From Pseudarthrobacter naphthalenicus (GTDB lineage: Bacteria > Actinomycetota > Actinomycetes > Actinomycetales > Micrococcaceae): DNA of 41,126 bases. Below, in pieces: positions 1 through 7,380 of the stretch. Made by a program: the position numbers and the translations under genes. The stretch lies in NCBI RefSeq assembly GCF_029076445.1, contig NZ_JARESG010000026.1, forward strand, positions 1 to 41,126, written 5' to 3'. The number at the start of each line of letters is the position of its first letter. Position 1 is the stretch's first letter. Below the pieces are notes generated by a model. That model searched no databases and was not told where the DNA came from. It worked only from the letters and a program-made list of their open reading frames with translations.

Positions 1-55
1 TCTCGAGTCGGTCACGATTTTCCGTGTTTTCCTCTGAGGAGGAGTCCCGTCCGAG

Positions 56-84
56 ATCCGTCGTGGACACTTTCCACAACGGAT
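56..84. terminator. Hairpin in left flank
   Basis: Arms 56-67 and 73-84 form a 12-bp stem with one mismatch and a 5-nt loop. There is no clear T-run, so terminator function is only possible. Apart from this hairpin I see no gene in 1-157; this stretch would be the other side of the DNA into which the large transposon inserted. Confidence 0.4.
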
Positions 85-157
85 GCACCGCGCCACTTGG
101 GCACCGACAGAGACGGACTAGAGATATTGGTCGTTTCTGACCTGCCTCCGGCATGCC

Positions 158-162
158 TCCGA
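158..162. repeat. Target-site duplication TCCGA, left copy
   Basis: TCCGA directly precedes the left terminal repeat at 163. The same five bases follow the right terminal repeat at 15018-15022. A 5-bp duplication is the length made by Tn402/Tn5053-family transposition. Confidence 0.9.
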
Positions 163-318
163 TGTCGTTTTCAGAAGTCGTCTGCACAGGCGCCCGCGGA
201 ATTCCGGGGTTGTGCAGACGAGTATGGACATTGAAATTGCAGAAGTGCCCTGCACGGAACTGCATTCCGCTCAAGAGTCCTCTGCACCAACCGTCATTTG
301 TTCAGAAGTCGCCTGCAC
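163..318. repeat. Left terminal repeat array of Tn402-like unit
   Basis: The terminal 25-mer is at 163-187. Related 19-mers follow at 212-230 (inverted), 237-255, 271-287 and 302-318, all variants of AGAAGTCGTCTGCAC. The multi-repeat layout with one inverted copy resembles the tni-side end (IRt) of Tn402, and the gene next to it is a resolvase. Their irregular spacing and imperfect identity argue against a CRISPR array. Confidence 0.85.
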
Positions 319-330
319 CAACCAGCAGGA

Positions 331-912
331 CTACTGCTTTGAAGACTCAGTAGCACCTGCTGCCGGGACCCACCGGTAGAGGGTGGGCACGGAGACCCCG
401 AGGGTGTCGGCAACCTCCCGGGGCGGTGTTCCCTGGTTCAGGAGCTTGCGGGCTGAACGGATCTTGGTCTCCGTCATGATGCGCTTGCGGCCGCCGACCC
501 GCCCCTGTTCGCGTGCGGCCTGCAGGCCGGCCTGGGTGCGTTCGACCATGAGCTCCCGTTCCATCTGGGCCAGGGAAGCCATCACGTTGAAGAAGAAGCG
601 CCCGGAGACCGAGGTGGTGTCGATCGCGTCGGTGAGGCTGACGAATCCTACGCCTCGTTCGTTCAGGCCGCCGGCGAAGTCCAGGAGGTCTTTCACGCTC
701 CGGCCCAGGCGGTCCAGCTTCCACACCACCAGGGTGTCGCCGTCGCGCAGGGTGTCCAGCGCCTGGTCGAGGCCGGGGCGCCGGGACTTGGTGCCGCTGA
801 TCGTGTCCTTGTAGATCTTGTCGCATCCGGCCTTCTGCAGGGCGTCGAGCTGCAGGTCCAGGTTCTGGTCGCGGGTGGAGACCCGGGCGTAGCCGATGCG
901 GTGCGTGGTCAT
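331..912 (-). CDS. Serine resolvase (TniR-like)
   Basis: This 193-residue protein is a small serine recombinase. The catalytic domain starts at GYARVSTRDQ with nucleophile Ser12, followed by KLDRLGRSVKDL and the E-helix region through about residue 125. A C-terminal helix-turn-helix lies near residues 160-185 (PREVADTLGVSVPTLYRW). Such enzymes resolve cointegrates formed by replicative transposition. Its 3' end lies 13 bp from the left-end repeat array, the usual place for a tni-module resolvase, but tniA, tniB and tniQ are absent. The ATG at 912 is preceded by a weak purine-rich site. Its res site is probably in 913-1050, where short motifs around TTTCGAGAAC and TTTTGAGAAG occur; I could not define subsites. 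Confidence 0.85.
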   Translation of the reverse strand: MTTHRIGYARVSTRDQNLDLQLDALQKAGCDKIYKDTISGTKSRRPGLDQALDTLRDGDTLVVWKLDRLGRSVKDLLDFAGGLNERGVGFVSLTDAIDTTSVSGRFFFNVMASLAQMERELMVERTQAGLQAAREQGRVGGRKRIMTETKIRSARKLLNQGTPPREVADTLGVSVPTLYRWVPAAGATESSKQ

Positions 913-1140
913 GGGTGTTCTCTTCTCAAAACTCGATTCGGGGCGGTGGTCCGACTGTACCGTTTCGAGAACTATTTGTGAGAATCAGGGAGCGCTGACC
1001 ATTCATTCTTTGCTGAGCCGATTTCCTGCCGCAGGACTCCGCATCGCCTTGTGTGACTTTCAGCGTTATTTGGCGGCGTTCTGTGATCGATAAATGACGC
1101 GTAGAACCATCACGGAGCCGGGCCCAGGCAAGCACCTCTA

Positions 1141-1185
1141 TCTCGTATCCCTAGGGATACGAGACTCCTGGGTTATGAGACACAT
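1141..1185. repeat. 24-bp perfect palindrome plus resolvase-site-like repeat
   Basis: Bases 1141-1164 (centre CCCTAGGG) are a perfect 24-bp palindrome. Just downstream, TTATGAGACACAT (1173-1185) is identical to 3401-3413, immediately upstream of the second resolvase gene. Together they look like recombinase subsites. The palindrome could alternatively be a terminator for the TetR gene, which ends at 1283 on the minus strand. Confidence 0.5.
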
Positions 1186-1282
1186 CGCTTTGGCAGGAGA
1201 CGAGTCAGCTGCCCCGTATGGGGATGGCATCCAGATCCACTAGTTGATCGGGTCGTCCATCGGCATGGCGGCGTCGGTCGCC

Positions 1283-1951
1283 TCATTCGCTGACGGGCTG
1301 ATTGACCCGGTGAGCGGGCCCGTCGGTGCCGATTTCGTGGAGGCCGGTCTCAAGCCGTCCCGCATCCTCGGTGAGGCTCAGGATGCTGGCCAGGTCGACC
1401 TCGGAGGCTCCGCCTGGGAATCCTGCACGAGACAGGAGCACGGCGCCGAAGGTCGCGCTCCAGAACGTACGCACCTCCCGCGCGAGCTCGGGTGAGGTCG
1501 ACCAGCCGTGCCGGGTCGTCCGATCGCGGATGAATCGCTCCGATCGCGCGAACAGCAGATCCAGATTGCGCTGCACGGGATCGATCACTTCGCGGGAGTC
1601 ACCTGCGATCCCGAGCGCGGAGACGGCCAGAGGCAGGGAGGGCATGAGTAGCGCAGTGCGGGCGAGCACCGACCGGAACGCCGTGACAGACTTCGCCCGC
1701 GAGGCTGCGATTTGCAGGCGCGCAGTGTCGCGCAGGAGAAGAGCGAAGGCCGCGTCGATAAAAAGGGCGTCTTTCGACCCGAAATGATGGGTGATCTGGT
1801 TTGGATAGACCCCGGCGGCGGCCGCGATCGCGGCAACGCTTACCTCATTGCGAGGAGCTCTCATGAACAGATCCGATGCCGCGTCTCGGATCCGCGCGCG
1901 AGTTGCAACTCCTCGCGGGGTCCCCGTGGGCGGCATAACTGGTGTGGCCAT
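1283..1951 (-). CDS. TetR-family transcriptional repressor
   Basis: The 222-residue protein has an N-terminal TetR helix-turn-helix at about residues 14-60 (RIRDAASDLFM through VYPNQITHHFGSKDALF) and a helical ligand-binding domain of unknown specificity. I chose the ATG at 1951 because upstream codons in the same frame run through the operator-like palindrome. It is transcribed divergently from the ketosynthase gene. The 56-bp gap holds a 36-bp inverted repeat, so it probably represses itself and the ketosynthase until an inducer binds. The inducer cannot be deduced; a fatty acid, an acyl compound or an inhibitor of fatty-acid synthesis would fit the neighbour. Confidence 0.85.
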   Translation of the reverse strand: MATPVMPPTGTPRGVATRARIRDAASDLFMRAPRNEVSVAAIAAAAGVYPNQITHHFGSKDALFIDAAFALLLRDTARLQIAASRAKSVTAFRSVLARTALLMPSLPLAVSALGIAGDSREVIDPVQRNLDLLFARSERFIRDRTTRHGWSTSPELAREVRTFWSATFGAVLLSRAGFPGGASEVDLASILSLTEDAGRLETGLHEIGTDGPAHRVNQPVSE

Positions 1952-1958
1952 GGATCTA

Positions 1959-1994
1959 TTGTATGTGATACAAGTTAACTTGTTTCGCATACAA
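1959..1994. promoter_or_regulatory. TetR operator between divergent genes
   Basis: The half-sites TTGTATGTGATACAAGTT and, inverted, TTGTATGCGAAACAAGTT match at 16 of 18 positions and meet at GTTAAC. The repeat fills most of the gap between the TetR and ketosynthase starts, so it would cover both promoters. The assignment to this TetR protein is inferred from position. Confidence 0.8.
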
Positions 1995-2007
1995 GAAGGG
2001 TCAGGAA

Positions 2008-3219
2008 ATGGTCGCAATAACAGGCATGGGAGTGGTGACGCCGATGGGGATCGGAGTGCACGCGCTCTGGAACGGGCTGCTGGCAGGACGATCGAACGTC
2101 ATCGATCTCGGCACCCGAGGAGAGAGCTGGGCGAACCTCACCGTTCCGGTGGCCTTCGTGGCTCCCGAGCTCGGGCCCGACGTGATCGACCCGATCCGGG
2201 CGCGCCGACTCGACCGGTGTCAATCGCTGGCCGTCATAGCGGCGGCCGAGGCCTGGACTCAAGCCGGCGCGCCGGAGGTCGAACGCGACCGCCTGGCCGT
2301 AGTCATCGGCTCCGGCACCGGAGGTATCCAGACCCTGCTCGATCAAGATGACGTGCTCGAAAAGTCCGGCGCCCGGCGGGTCTCGCCGCGCACAGTACCC
2401 ATGCTCATGGCCAATGCCGCGGCGGCGCAGATCAGCATCGAGTACGGCGCGGGCGCCGGTGTGTTCACACCCGTCTCTGCGTGCGCTGCGGGGGCCGAGG
2501 CCGTCGCGATGGGCATGCGCTTGATCGATGGCGACGAGGCAGACGTCGTGATTGTGGGCGGTGCCGAGGCGGCGATCATGCCGTTCACCCTGGCGGCATT
2601 CGCCCAAACGCAGGCACTCGCGAAGCCGACCCGCGCGCTCGACGAGCTCTCGCGCCCGTTCGACCTGAACAGGTCTGGATTCGTCCTCGGTGAGGGCTCG
2701 GGCGTCCTGGTCCTAGAATCGGAGCGTCACGCAGCGGCCCGACACGCTCCGATCATCGCTCACATCGCGGGCTTCGGCATCTCCTCGGATGCCCACCACC
2801 TCACTGCACCGGACCCCACCGGCGCCGGACAAATCCGCGCCATGGCGATGGCCGTCCGCCGGAGTGGACTCCAGCCTGGAGACGTCGACCACATCAACTG
2901 CCACGCAACAGGAACAGCGGTCGGCGATCGAAGCGAAGCTGCGGCCATCCGAGCCGTCTTCGGCGAGCAGGTCCCGGTCACCGCTCCGAAGGCCTCGATC
3001 GGACACCTCTTCGGTGGGGCCGGAGCGGTGGAGACCATCATCACCGCATTGACCATCCAGACCGGAATCATCCCGCCGACGAAAAACCTCGACGACGCCG
3101 ATCCCGAACTGATGCTCGACGTCGTGACCACCGAACGTTCCATGCCCGTCGCAGCGGCAGTGAGCAACTCATTCGGATTCGGCGGGCAGAACGTCGCCCT
3201 CCTGCTCTCGGCATCCTGA
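2008..3219 (+). CDS. Beta-ketoacyl-ACP synthase II-like (FabF/KAS II)
   Basis: This 403-residue protein has the full FabF length and the complete Cys-His-His triad: Cys159 in SACAAG, His299 in CHATGT and His333 in GHLFGGAG, with Lys328 conserved. It should catalyse decarboxylative condensation of malonyl-ACP with an acyl primer in the cytoplasm. No acyl carrier protein, ketoreductase or other synthase gene is nearby, so it is not part of a visible biosynthetic cluster. A single divergently regulated KAS II on a mobile module suggests either a target-duplicating resistance gene against KAS inhibitors or a membrane-adaptation gene. The ATG at 2008 follows AGAAGGGTCAGGAA. Function is inferred from family and context only. 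Confidence 0.85.
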   Translation: MVAITGMGVVTPMGIGVHALWNGLLAGRSNVIDLGTRGESWANLTVPVAFVAPELGPDVIDPIRARRLDRCQSLAVIAAAEAWTQAGAPEVERDRLAVVIGSGTGGIQTLLDQDDVLEKSGARRVSPRTVPMLMANAAAAQISIEYGAGAGVFTPVSACAAGAEAVAMGMRLIDGDEADVVIVGGAEAAIMPFTLAAFAQTQALAKPTRALDELSRPFDLNRSGFVLGEGSGVLVLESERHAAARHAPIIAHIAGFGISSDAHHLTAPDPTGAGQIRAMAMAVRRSGLQPGDVDHINCHATGTAVGDRSEAAAIRAVFGEQVPVTAPKASIGHLFGGAGAVETIITALTIQTGIIPPTKNLDDADPELMLDVVTTERSMPVAAAVSNSFGFGGQNVALLLSAS

Positions 3220-3264
3220 TCGAGCGGACGGGTGGAACTGCCTACAACAGGTCTCGCAACCCTT

Positions 3265-3417
3265 GGGATATGACACGTCTCACCTGGCTCTTTCCCGCAA
3301 GATCCTGATTCCTGTAAATCTCGCGACTTTCTCCGCGCCCGGCGATTCTCATAACTATGTCTCGAAACCTTCTGGTTGGATTGAGGTACTAATCATTAGT
3401 TATGAGACACATTGGAG
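3265..3417. promoter_or_regulatory. Probable res site of the second resolvase
   Basis: Several variants of a GAGACA/TGTCTC motif lie upstream of the resolvase gene: near 3268 (TATGACACGTCTCACC), near 3350 (ATAACTATGTCTCGAAA) and at 3400-3417 (AGTTATGAGACACATTGG). A 13-bp piece of the last recurs at 1173-1185 in direct orientation. Clustered subsites just before the gene are typical of resolvases. Confidence 0.5.
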
Positions 3418-3423
3418 GCAGAC

Positions 3424-4005
3424 GTGTCGAAACTTATTGGCTATGCACGGGTTTCGACGCGGCAGCAGTCCACGGACCGGCAGCGGGCGGATCTACTGGC
3501 CGCCGGCGTTCGACGGGATGACCTCTACGTCGATCAGGGTGTCTCCGGAGCGCGTGCGTCGCGACCCCAGTTCGACCGAGCGCTGGACGCGCTCTTGGAG
3601 GGTGACACCCTCGTGATCACGACTTTGGACCGGCTCGGGCGATCCACTCAGAACATGCTTTTCTTCGCCGACGAACTCCGCAGCAGGGGCGCCGGCCTGC
3701 GCGTCCTGAACCTGGGCGGAGGCGACGTCGACACAGCAACACCGATGGGCTCTATGTTGTTCACAATCATGGCCGCCCTCGCGCAGATGGAACACGAGAT
3801 CAAGCGCGAACGCGTCACTGATTCCATAATCAAGCGAAGAGAAGCTGGCAAGGATCTTGGCGGCCGGCCCCGCCGGGTTACTGATAGTCAGATCAGAAGC
3901 GCTGTTCGCCTGGTCAAAGGTGGCGAGCCCGCGGCGCAGGTTGCCCGGGATCTCGGTATGTCCCGAGCGACGTTCTACAGGCGGTCACGAGCGCTTGCCG
4001 ACTAG
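3424..4005 (+). CDS. Serine resolvase/invertase of nested module
   Basis: This 193-residue small serine recombinase has nucleophile Ser11 in GYARVST, the TLDRLGRSTQNM segment, an E-helix around MAALAQMEHEIKRERV and a C-terminal HTH near residues 160-190 (AAQVARDLGMSRATFYRRS). I chose the GTG at 3424 because GGAGG sits 5 bp upstream, giving VSKLIGYARVST. It is clearly different in sequence from the resolvases at 331-912 and 15109-15699. It lies just inside the TGTGAC-type right end, so it probably resolves cointegrates of that module or acts on the two direct copies of its site that flank the TetR-ketosynthase pair. Confidence 0.85.
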   Translation: MSKLIGYARVSTRQQSTDRQRADLLAAGVRRDDLYVDQGVSGARASRPQFDRALDALLEGDTLVITTLDRLGRSTQNMLFFADELRSRGAGLRVLNLGGGDVDTATPMGSMLFTIMAALAQMEHEIKRERVTDSIIKRREAGKDLGGRPRRVTDSQIRSAVRLVKGGEPAAQVARDLGMSRATFYRRSRALAD

Positions 4006-4012
4006 CAGGGGC

Positions 4013-4059
4013 GACATTTAGCGCCGCAAAAAGACCGCCATTTACCGCCAACAGTCACA
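4013..4059. repeat. Right end repeat of nested module
   Basis: Read on the minus strand it starts TGTGAC and matches 1052-1098 at 31 of 47 bases. It contains CGGTAAATGGCGG and CGCTAAATGTCGC 24 bp apart, the same spacing as in the left end. Confidence 0.55.
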
Positions 4060-4075
4060 GCACACAGCACACCGC

Positions 4076-4855
4076 GGGGCCGAAAGCATCAGCAGCACCG
4101 ACCGGCCCGACTACCTGCTGTGCCTGCAGATAGCGGGGGTGGGTGAGTTCTCCCAAGACAACCGCACCGCAATCCTGCAACCCGGTGACCTCACCCTTTT
4201 CGACACGACCCGGCCCACAACGGTGATCAGCAGCACCGACTACCGGAACCTGTGCATGAAGTTTCCCCAGCACCTGATCAGCCTTCCCCCGGACCAGGTA
4301 AGCCAGCTCACGGCAACCCGCACCGGGGCGCGGGAGGGCTTCGCCCCCGCAGCGGGGGCGTTGCTCATGACGTTGAACCAACTCATGGACACTATTTCCG
4401 GCAGAAGCAGAATTCTCGCCGCCCAAGGTGCCCTGGATCTCATCACCACCATGTTCCAAAGCCAACTGGACATCTCCAGTCCTCCACACCCAGCCCAGCC
4501 CCTGCTGGAACAGGTGCAAAGCCACATCGACAATCAGCTTTCGGATCCCGAGCTAGGGCCCGGAACGATCGCTGCCGCGCACTACATTTCCCTCCGACAG
4601 CTGCACAGCGTTTTCCACGCCGAAGGTCTGACCGTCGCGTCCTGGATACGCAACCGCCGCCTCCAACGCTGCCGACGCGACCTCAGCGACCCCGCCCTCC
4701 AAGCCGTGTCAGCCGCCTCCATCGGCATGCGCTGGGGCTTCAAAACCGCATCACACTTCGGAAGCACGTTCAGGGAAACTTTCGGCCAGACCCCCGCCGA
4801 ATTCCGCCACGAGGCTACCAGCGTGTCCCCGGAAACGGATGGATGCACCGACTGA
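4076..4855 (+). pseudogene. AraC-family regulator, 5'-truncated
   Basis: The reading frame gives an AraC-type regulator: an AraC-binding-like sensor domain (about YLLCLQIAGVGEFSQDNR through GDLTLFDTTRPTT) and a C-terminal double HTH ending in WGFKTASHFGSTFRETFG. Homology is recognisable from about 4079, well upstream of the first usable GTG at 4139, and the frame is closed by a stop at 4019-4021. Family members usually have some 70-90 more residues at the N terminus. The loss coincides with the end of the nested module, so the gene was probably cut by that insertion. A shortened protein from GTG 4139 (238 aa) would keep the DNA-binding domain. Relatives control aromatic-compound genes, so it may once have served the downstream cluster. 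Confidence 0.75.
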
Positions 4856-5074
4856 ACGCAGGCGCAGAAGTCCCCGATATGAGCTGTGTAGCCACGGCGC
4901 GTACGACAGATCTCCAGTTCCCCGACACGCGTCAGGAGCACGCTTATGCGCGCCACCAAAGAGCTCGAGCCCGTGAAGGATCTTCCGAACGCCTCCGTCG
5001 CCCGACCTTGACTAATCGCACCTATCCGCCGCCCGGTCCCACATCGTCGGCCGGCGTCGGCGGGGCTGGCTGGC
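4856..5074. other. Intergenic debris
   Basis: I see no supported gene here. A short frame starting ATG at about 4946 after a CAGGAG site is only some 20 codons long. The stretch separates the AraC remnant from the next decayed gene. Confidence 0.5.
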
Positions 5075-5329
5075 GACCTGAAGAACCTCATCTTTGCCGC
5101 CAACGGGCCGTAGCCCAAGATTGTGTTGCTGGACGCCGTGAACAACGACATCCAGATCACAGAGAACGCCGAACATTGTCTGGTCTAGAGCGAGCTGCGC
5201 GCCGCGGTCGCGGTGATCGACGAGCTGGTCCCGGCCGATGATGCCGAGCTGAACGGGCAGCGTTTGGAGGAGCTGGCCGGACGGCTGGCCACGGTGCGAC
5301 CGTTTCTGCCGCTGATGATGCTCCTATAG
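5075..5329 (+). pseudogene. Decayed unrecognised gene with two in-frame stops
   Basis: One frame reads as protein-like sequence (DLKNLIFAANGP, then PKIVLLDAVNNDIQITENAE, then ELRAAVAVIDELVPADDAE) but is interrupted by TAG at 5111-5113 and 5186-5188 and ends with TAG at 5327-5329. The coherence across the stops suggests a real gene that lost function. I do not recognise the family with confidence. It lies between a truncated AraC gene and a broken IS1595 transposase, in a stretch of accumulated debris. Confidence 0.5.
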
Positions 5330-5370
5330 CTGTCACTGGGGTATTCATCTGACCGGACCAAAATGAGGGC

Positions 5371-6263
5371 GTGGACGAGCCCAAGCCCCGGGCTGGCGTT
5401 GATTACCGGCGGTCTGCTGGCGAGTTCCGGCGTGGTTTGCGACCGACGCTGATTGCCTGGACTATCTGGATTGGTTGCGGTGGCCGGAGGGCTTCGTTTG
5501 CCCGCGCTGCTCGCATGCCGGCGGGTGGTCCTTGGGCGACGGGCGGTACAAATGCGTGGCCTGCAGTACCCGGACCTCCGTCACTGCAGGGACTCTCTTC
5601 GATCGCCGCAGGACACCGCTGACTGTGTGGTTCGCGGCGTGCTGGCTGTCTGCTATGCAGAATAACGGCGTCTCAGCCCAGGGGCTGCAACGGTCGCTGG
5701 GCATCGGCTCGTACCCGACCGCCTGGGCCATGCTGCACCGGATTCGCTCGGTGCTGGTGCGCCCGGGCCGGGACCGGCTCGGCGGCGTGGTCGAGGCGGA
5801 CGAGACTTTCATCGGCGGCCGCGAGCCCGGGTTGCAGGGTGGGCGTGCGCGGGGCAAGAAGGTCCTCGTCGGCGTGGCGGTGGAGGTCACCGGGCCGCGG
5901 GGTTTCGGCCGCGCCCGCATGGCGGTCCTGGCTGATGCCTCGGGACCGTCCCTGCACCACTTCGTGGCGGACAACGTCGAACCGGGTGCCCTGGTGGTCA
6001 CCGACGGCTGGACAAGCTACCAGGGCATCGAAACGCTTGGCTATGCCCACGAGGCTCGCAGCCAGCGCGCTGCCCGTGCCCGCGGCGAAGATCCCGGGGC
6101 TTTGCTGCCGGCGGTCCACCGCGTTGCATCATTGGCGGAGCGCTGGCTGCTGGGCACCCATCAGGGCGCGGTTGGTGACGAGCACCTGCAGGCCTACCTC
6201 AACGAGTTCGAGTTCCGCTTTGAGAACGCGAATCGCCGCCAGCGATCAAGGCGTAGGAGTTAG
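5371..6263 (+). pseudogene. IS1595-family transposase, frameshifted and truncated
   Basis: The protein shows the IS1595 layout: an N-terminal zinc ribbon (RWPEGFVCPRCSHAGGW), then a DDE-type catalytic domain with VVEADETFIGGR, VVTDGWTSYQG and HRVASLAERWLLGTHQG. The start (GTG 5371, VDEPKPRAGVDYRRSAGEF) and the rest (WFATDADCLDYLDWLRW) are in different frames, with a single-base shift at about 5430-5433. The C terminus stops after FRFENANRRQRSRRRS and lacks the usual final segment; the right end is missing where the LysR gene begins. Two lesions make an active transposase unlikely. The left end may lie near 5317, where GATGCTCCTATAG begins, but no matching right repeat was found. Confidence 0.8.
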
Positions 6264-7178
6264 ACCGGAATCGATAGTTCTCGCGGTGGCTTGGAGGCGT
6301 TCGCGGAGCCAGCGGTGTCCGGGGTCGGTGGTGTGGCGGGGGTGCCAGTACATGGCTTCATGGATCTCGGGTAGTACCAACGGTGGTTCGAGGATGCGAA
6401 TGCCGGTTGCGGGCATCTGGTGAGCGGCACGTTCGAGTATGAAGGAGACCAATTCAGTGCCCTGGAGGAGGAAGGGAACGAGAAGAAAGCTTTCCACGGT
6501 GACTTCGATGCGCCGACGGACGCCCATTTGCGCGAGATGCCGGTCGGCGAGGTTGAGCTGCTGGTCTTGTCCAATGCTGTAGACCAAGTGCGGTAGTTGC
6601 AGGTATTGCTCAAAGGTGAGCCCAGCCGTGGGGACCTGCCGGTTGTGGGCATCCACGGCGCACAACCACCGGTCGCGGAGAAGGGGAAGGTGCGGAAACT
6701 CGGTGGCGCCGAGGAGCTCGAGCGGTTCGATGACGAGGTCTGCCTGATCGTTGTGGAGCATTTGCCGGGCATCGCTGGACCGAGGCAGGATGCGGACTGT
6801 GACCCGGGGCGCCTCCACCACTAGTGCCCGCAGGAACGGTACCAACAGGAGCAGCGTCGCATAGTCGGACCCACTGATGGAGAAGGTTCGCGAGTCCGTC
6901 GCCGGGTCGAACCACGGGCGTTGCTGGAGAGTCTGTTCGATCTGGCTGAGGATCTCGCGAACGGGGGTAATCAGGTTTTCAGCTGTCGGGGTCAGCACGA
7001 GATCGCGGCCGACCCGCACCAGCAGGGGGTCGCGAAGCACTTTGCGTAGCCGGGCGAGGGCACCACTCATCGCCGGCTGGCTCAAACCCATCCGCTGCCC
7101 GGCACGACTGACGCTGCGTTCGGCCAGCAAGGCGTCGAGTGCGACGAGGAGGTTCAAGTCGACGTTCCGCAGGTTCAT
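6246..7178 (-). CDS. LysR-type regulator (NodD-like subgroup)
   Basis: The 310-residue protein begins MNLRNVDLNLLVALDALLAE, a start typical of the NodD-like LysR subgroup. Its winged HTH (SVSRAGQRMGLSQPAMSGAL) lies near residues 20-60 and a periplasmic-binding-protein-like effector domain follows. I chose the ATG at 7178; a TTG at 7199 would add seven residues. It is divergent from the flavin reductase gene with a 202-bp gap, the standard layout for a LysR activator of a catabolic operon. It probably responds to the phenolic substrate or a pathway intermediate. Its 3' end overlaps the broken end of the IS1595 transposase frame by 18 bp. Confidence 0.88.
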   Translation of the reverse strand: MNLRNVDLNLLVALDALLAERSVSRAGQRMGLSQPAMSGALARLRKVLRDPLLVRVGRDLVLTPTAENLITPVREILSQIEQTLQQRPWFDPATDSRTFSISGSDYATLLLLVPFLRALVVEAPRVTVRILPRSSDARQMLHNDQADLVIEPLELLGATEFPHLPLLRDRWLCAVDAHNRQVPTAGLTFEQYLQLPHLVYSIGQDQQLNLADRHLAQMGVRRRIEVTVESFLLVPFLLQGTELVSFILERAAHQMPATGIRILEPPLVLPEIHEAMYWHPRHTTDPGHRWLRERLQATARTIDSGLTPTP

Positions 7179-7210
7179 CAGCACCCGTATCGGTAGCAAA
7201 GATAGGTCGC

Positions 7211-7234
7211 ATCCATATTATCGATTGGACGGAT
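7211..7234. promoter_or_regulatory. LysR/NodD-type binding box
   Basis: Two overlapping ATC-N9-GAT motifs occur: ATC 7211-7213 with GAT 7223-7225, and ATC 7220-7222 with GAT 7232-7234. This is the half-site pattern of NodD-type boxes. It lies 33 bp from the LysR start and about 150 bp from the flavin reductase start. Binding by the neighbouring LysR protein is inferred. Confidence 0.5.
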
Positions 7235-7380
7235 ATGTGAGACGGGCCATAGCCTCAGTGGAACGGTGATGTTCCTCACATTCGCCGGACCGCCAGGGAT
7301 GTCCCCGCGCAGGAGAGAGGTTTAGGCCCTTCGCGCGTTGGGAAAGGGCGGAAGACATCGGACGTGAGTTAGGACAGATC

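Larger units (their letters stand above)
1052..4059. mobile_element. Nested module with TGTGAC ends (TetR, ketosynthase, resolvase)
   Basis: The 47 bp at 1052-1098 and the inverted 47 bp at 4013-4059 agree at 31 of 47 positions without gaps, and both start TGTGAC. Each end has two copies of a motif close to CGNTAAATGNCGC, 24 bp apart: 1064-1076 and 1088-1100 on the left, matching spacing on the right. Paired sites with conserved spacing look like transposase-binding sites. The module holds three genes, including a resolvase beside its right end, and no transposase. Its right edge coincides with the 5' truncation of an AraC gene. I see no target duplication, so the exact termini are uncertain. 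Confidence 0.5.

Noticed and set aside
163..318. Series of similar GAAGTCGTCTGCAC repeats considered as a CRISPR array
   Set aside because: Spacing is irregular, one copy is inverted, and the same sequences form the exact terminal repeats of a Tn402-type unit with target duplication; no cas genes are present.
3263..3616. 117-codon frame overlapping the second resolvase
   Set aside because: It runs through the res region and is out of frame with the resolvase; no domain or ribosome site supports it.
5317..5329. GATGCTCCTATAG, also at 37982-37994, with GCTCCTATAG near 14848; considered as a shared insertion-sequence end
   Set aside because: At 37983 it is the IS110 right end, but the other two sites have no matching opposite end or core, so a relic or chance cannot be separated.
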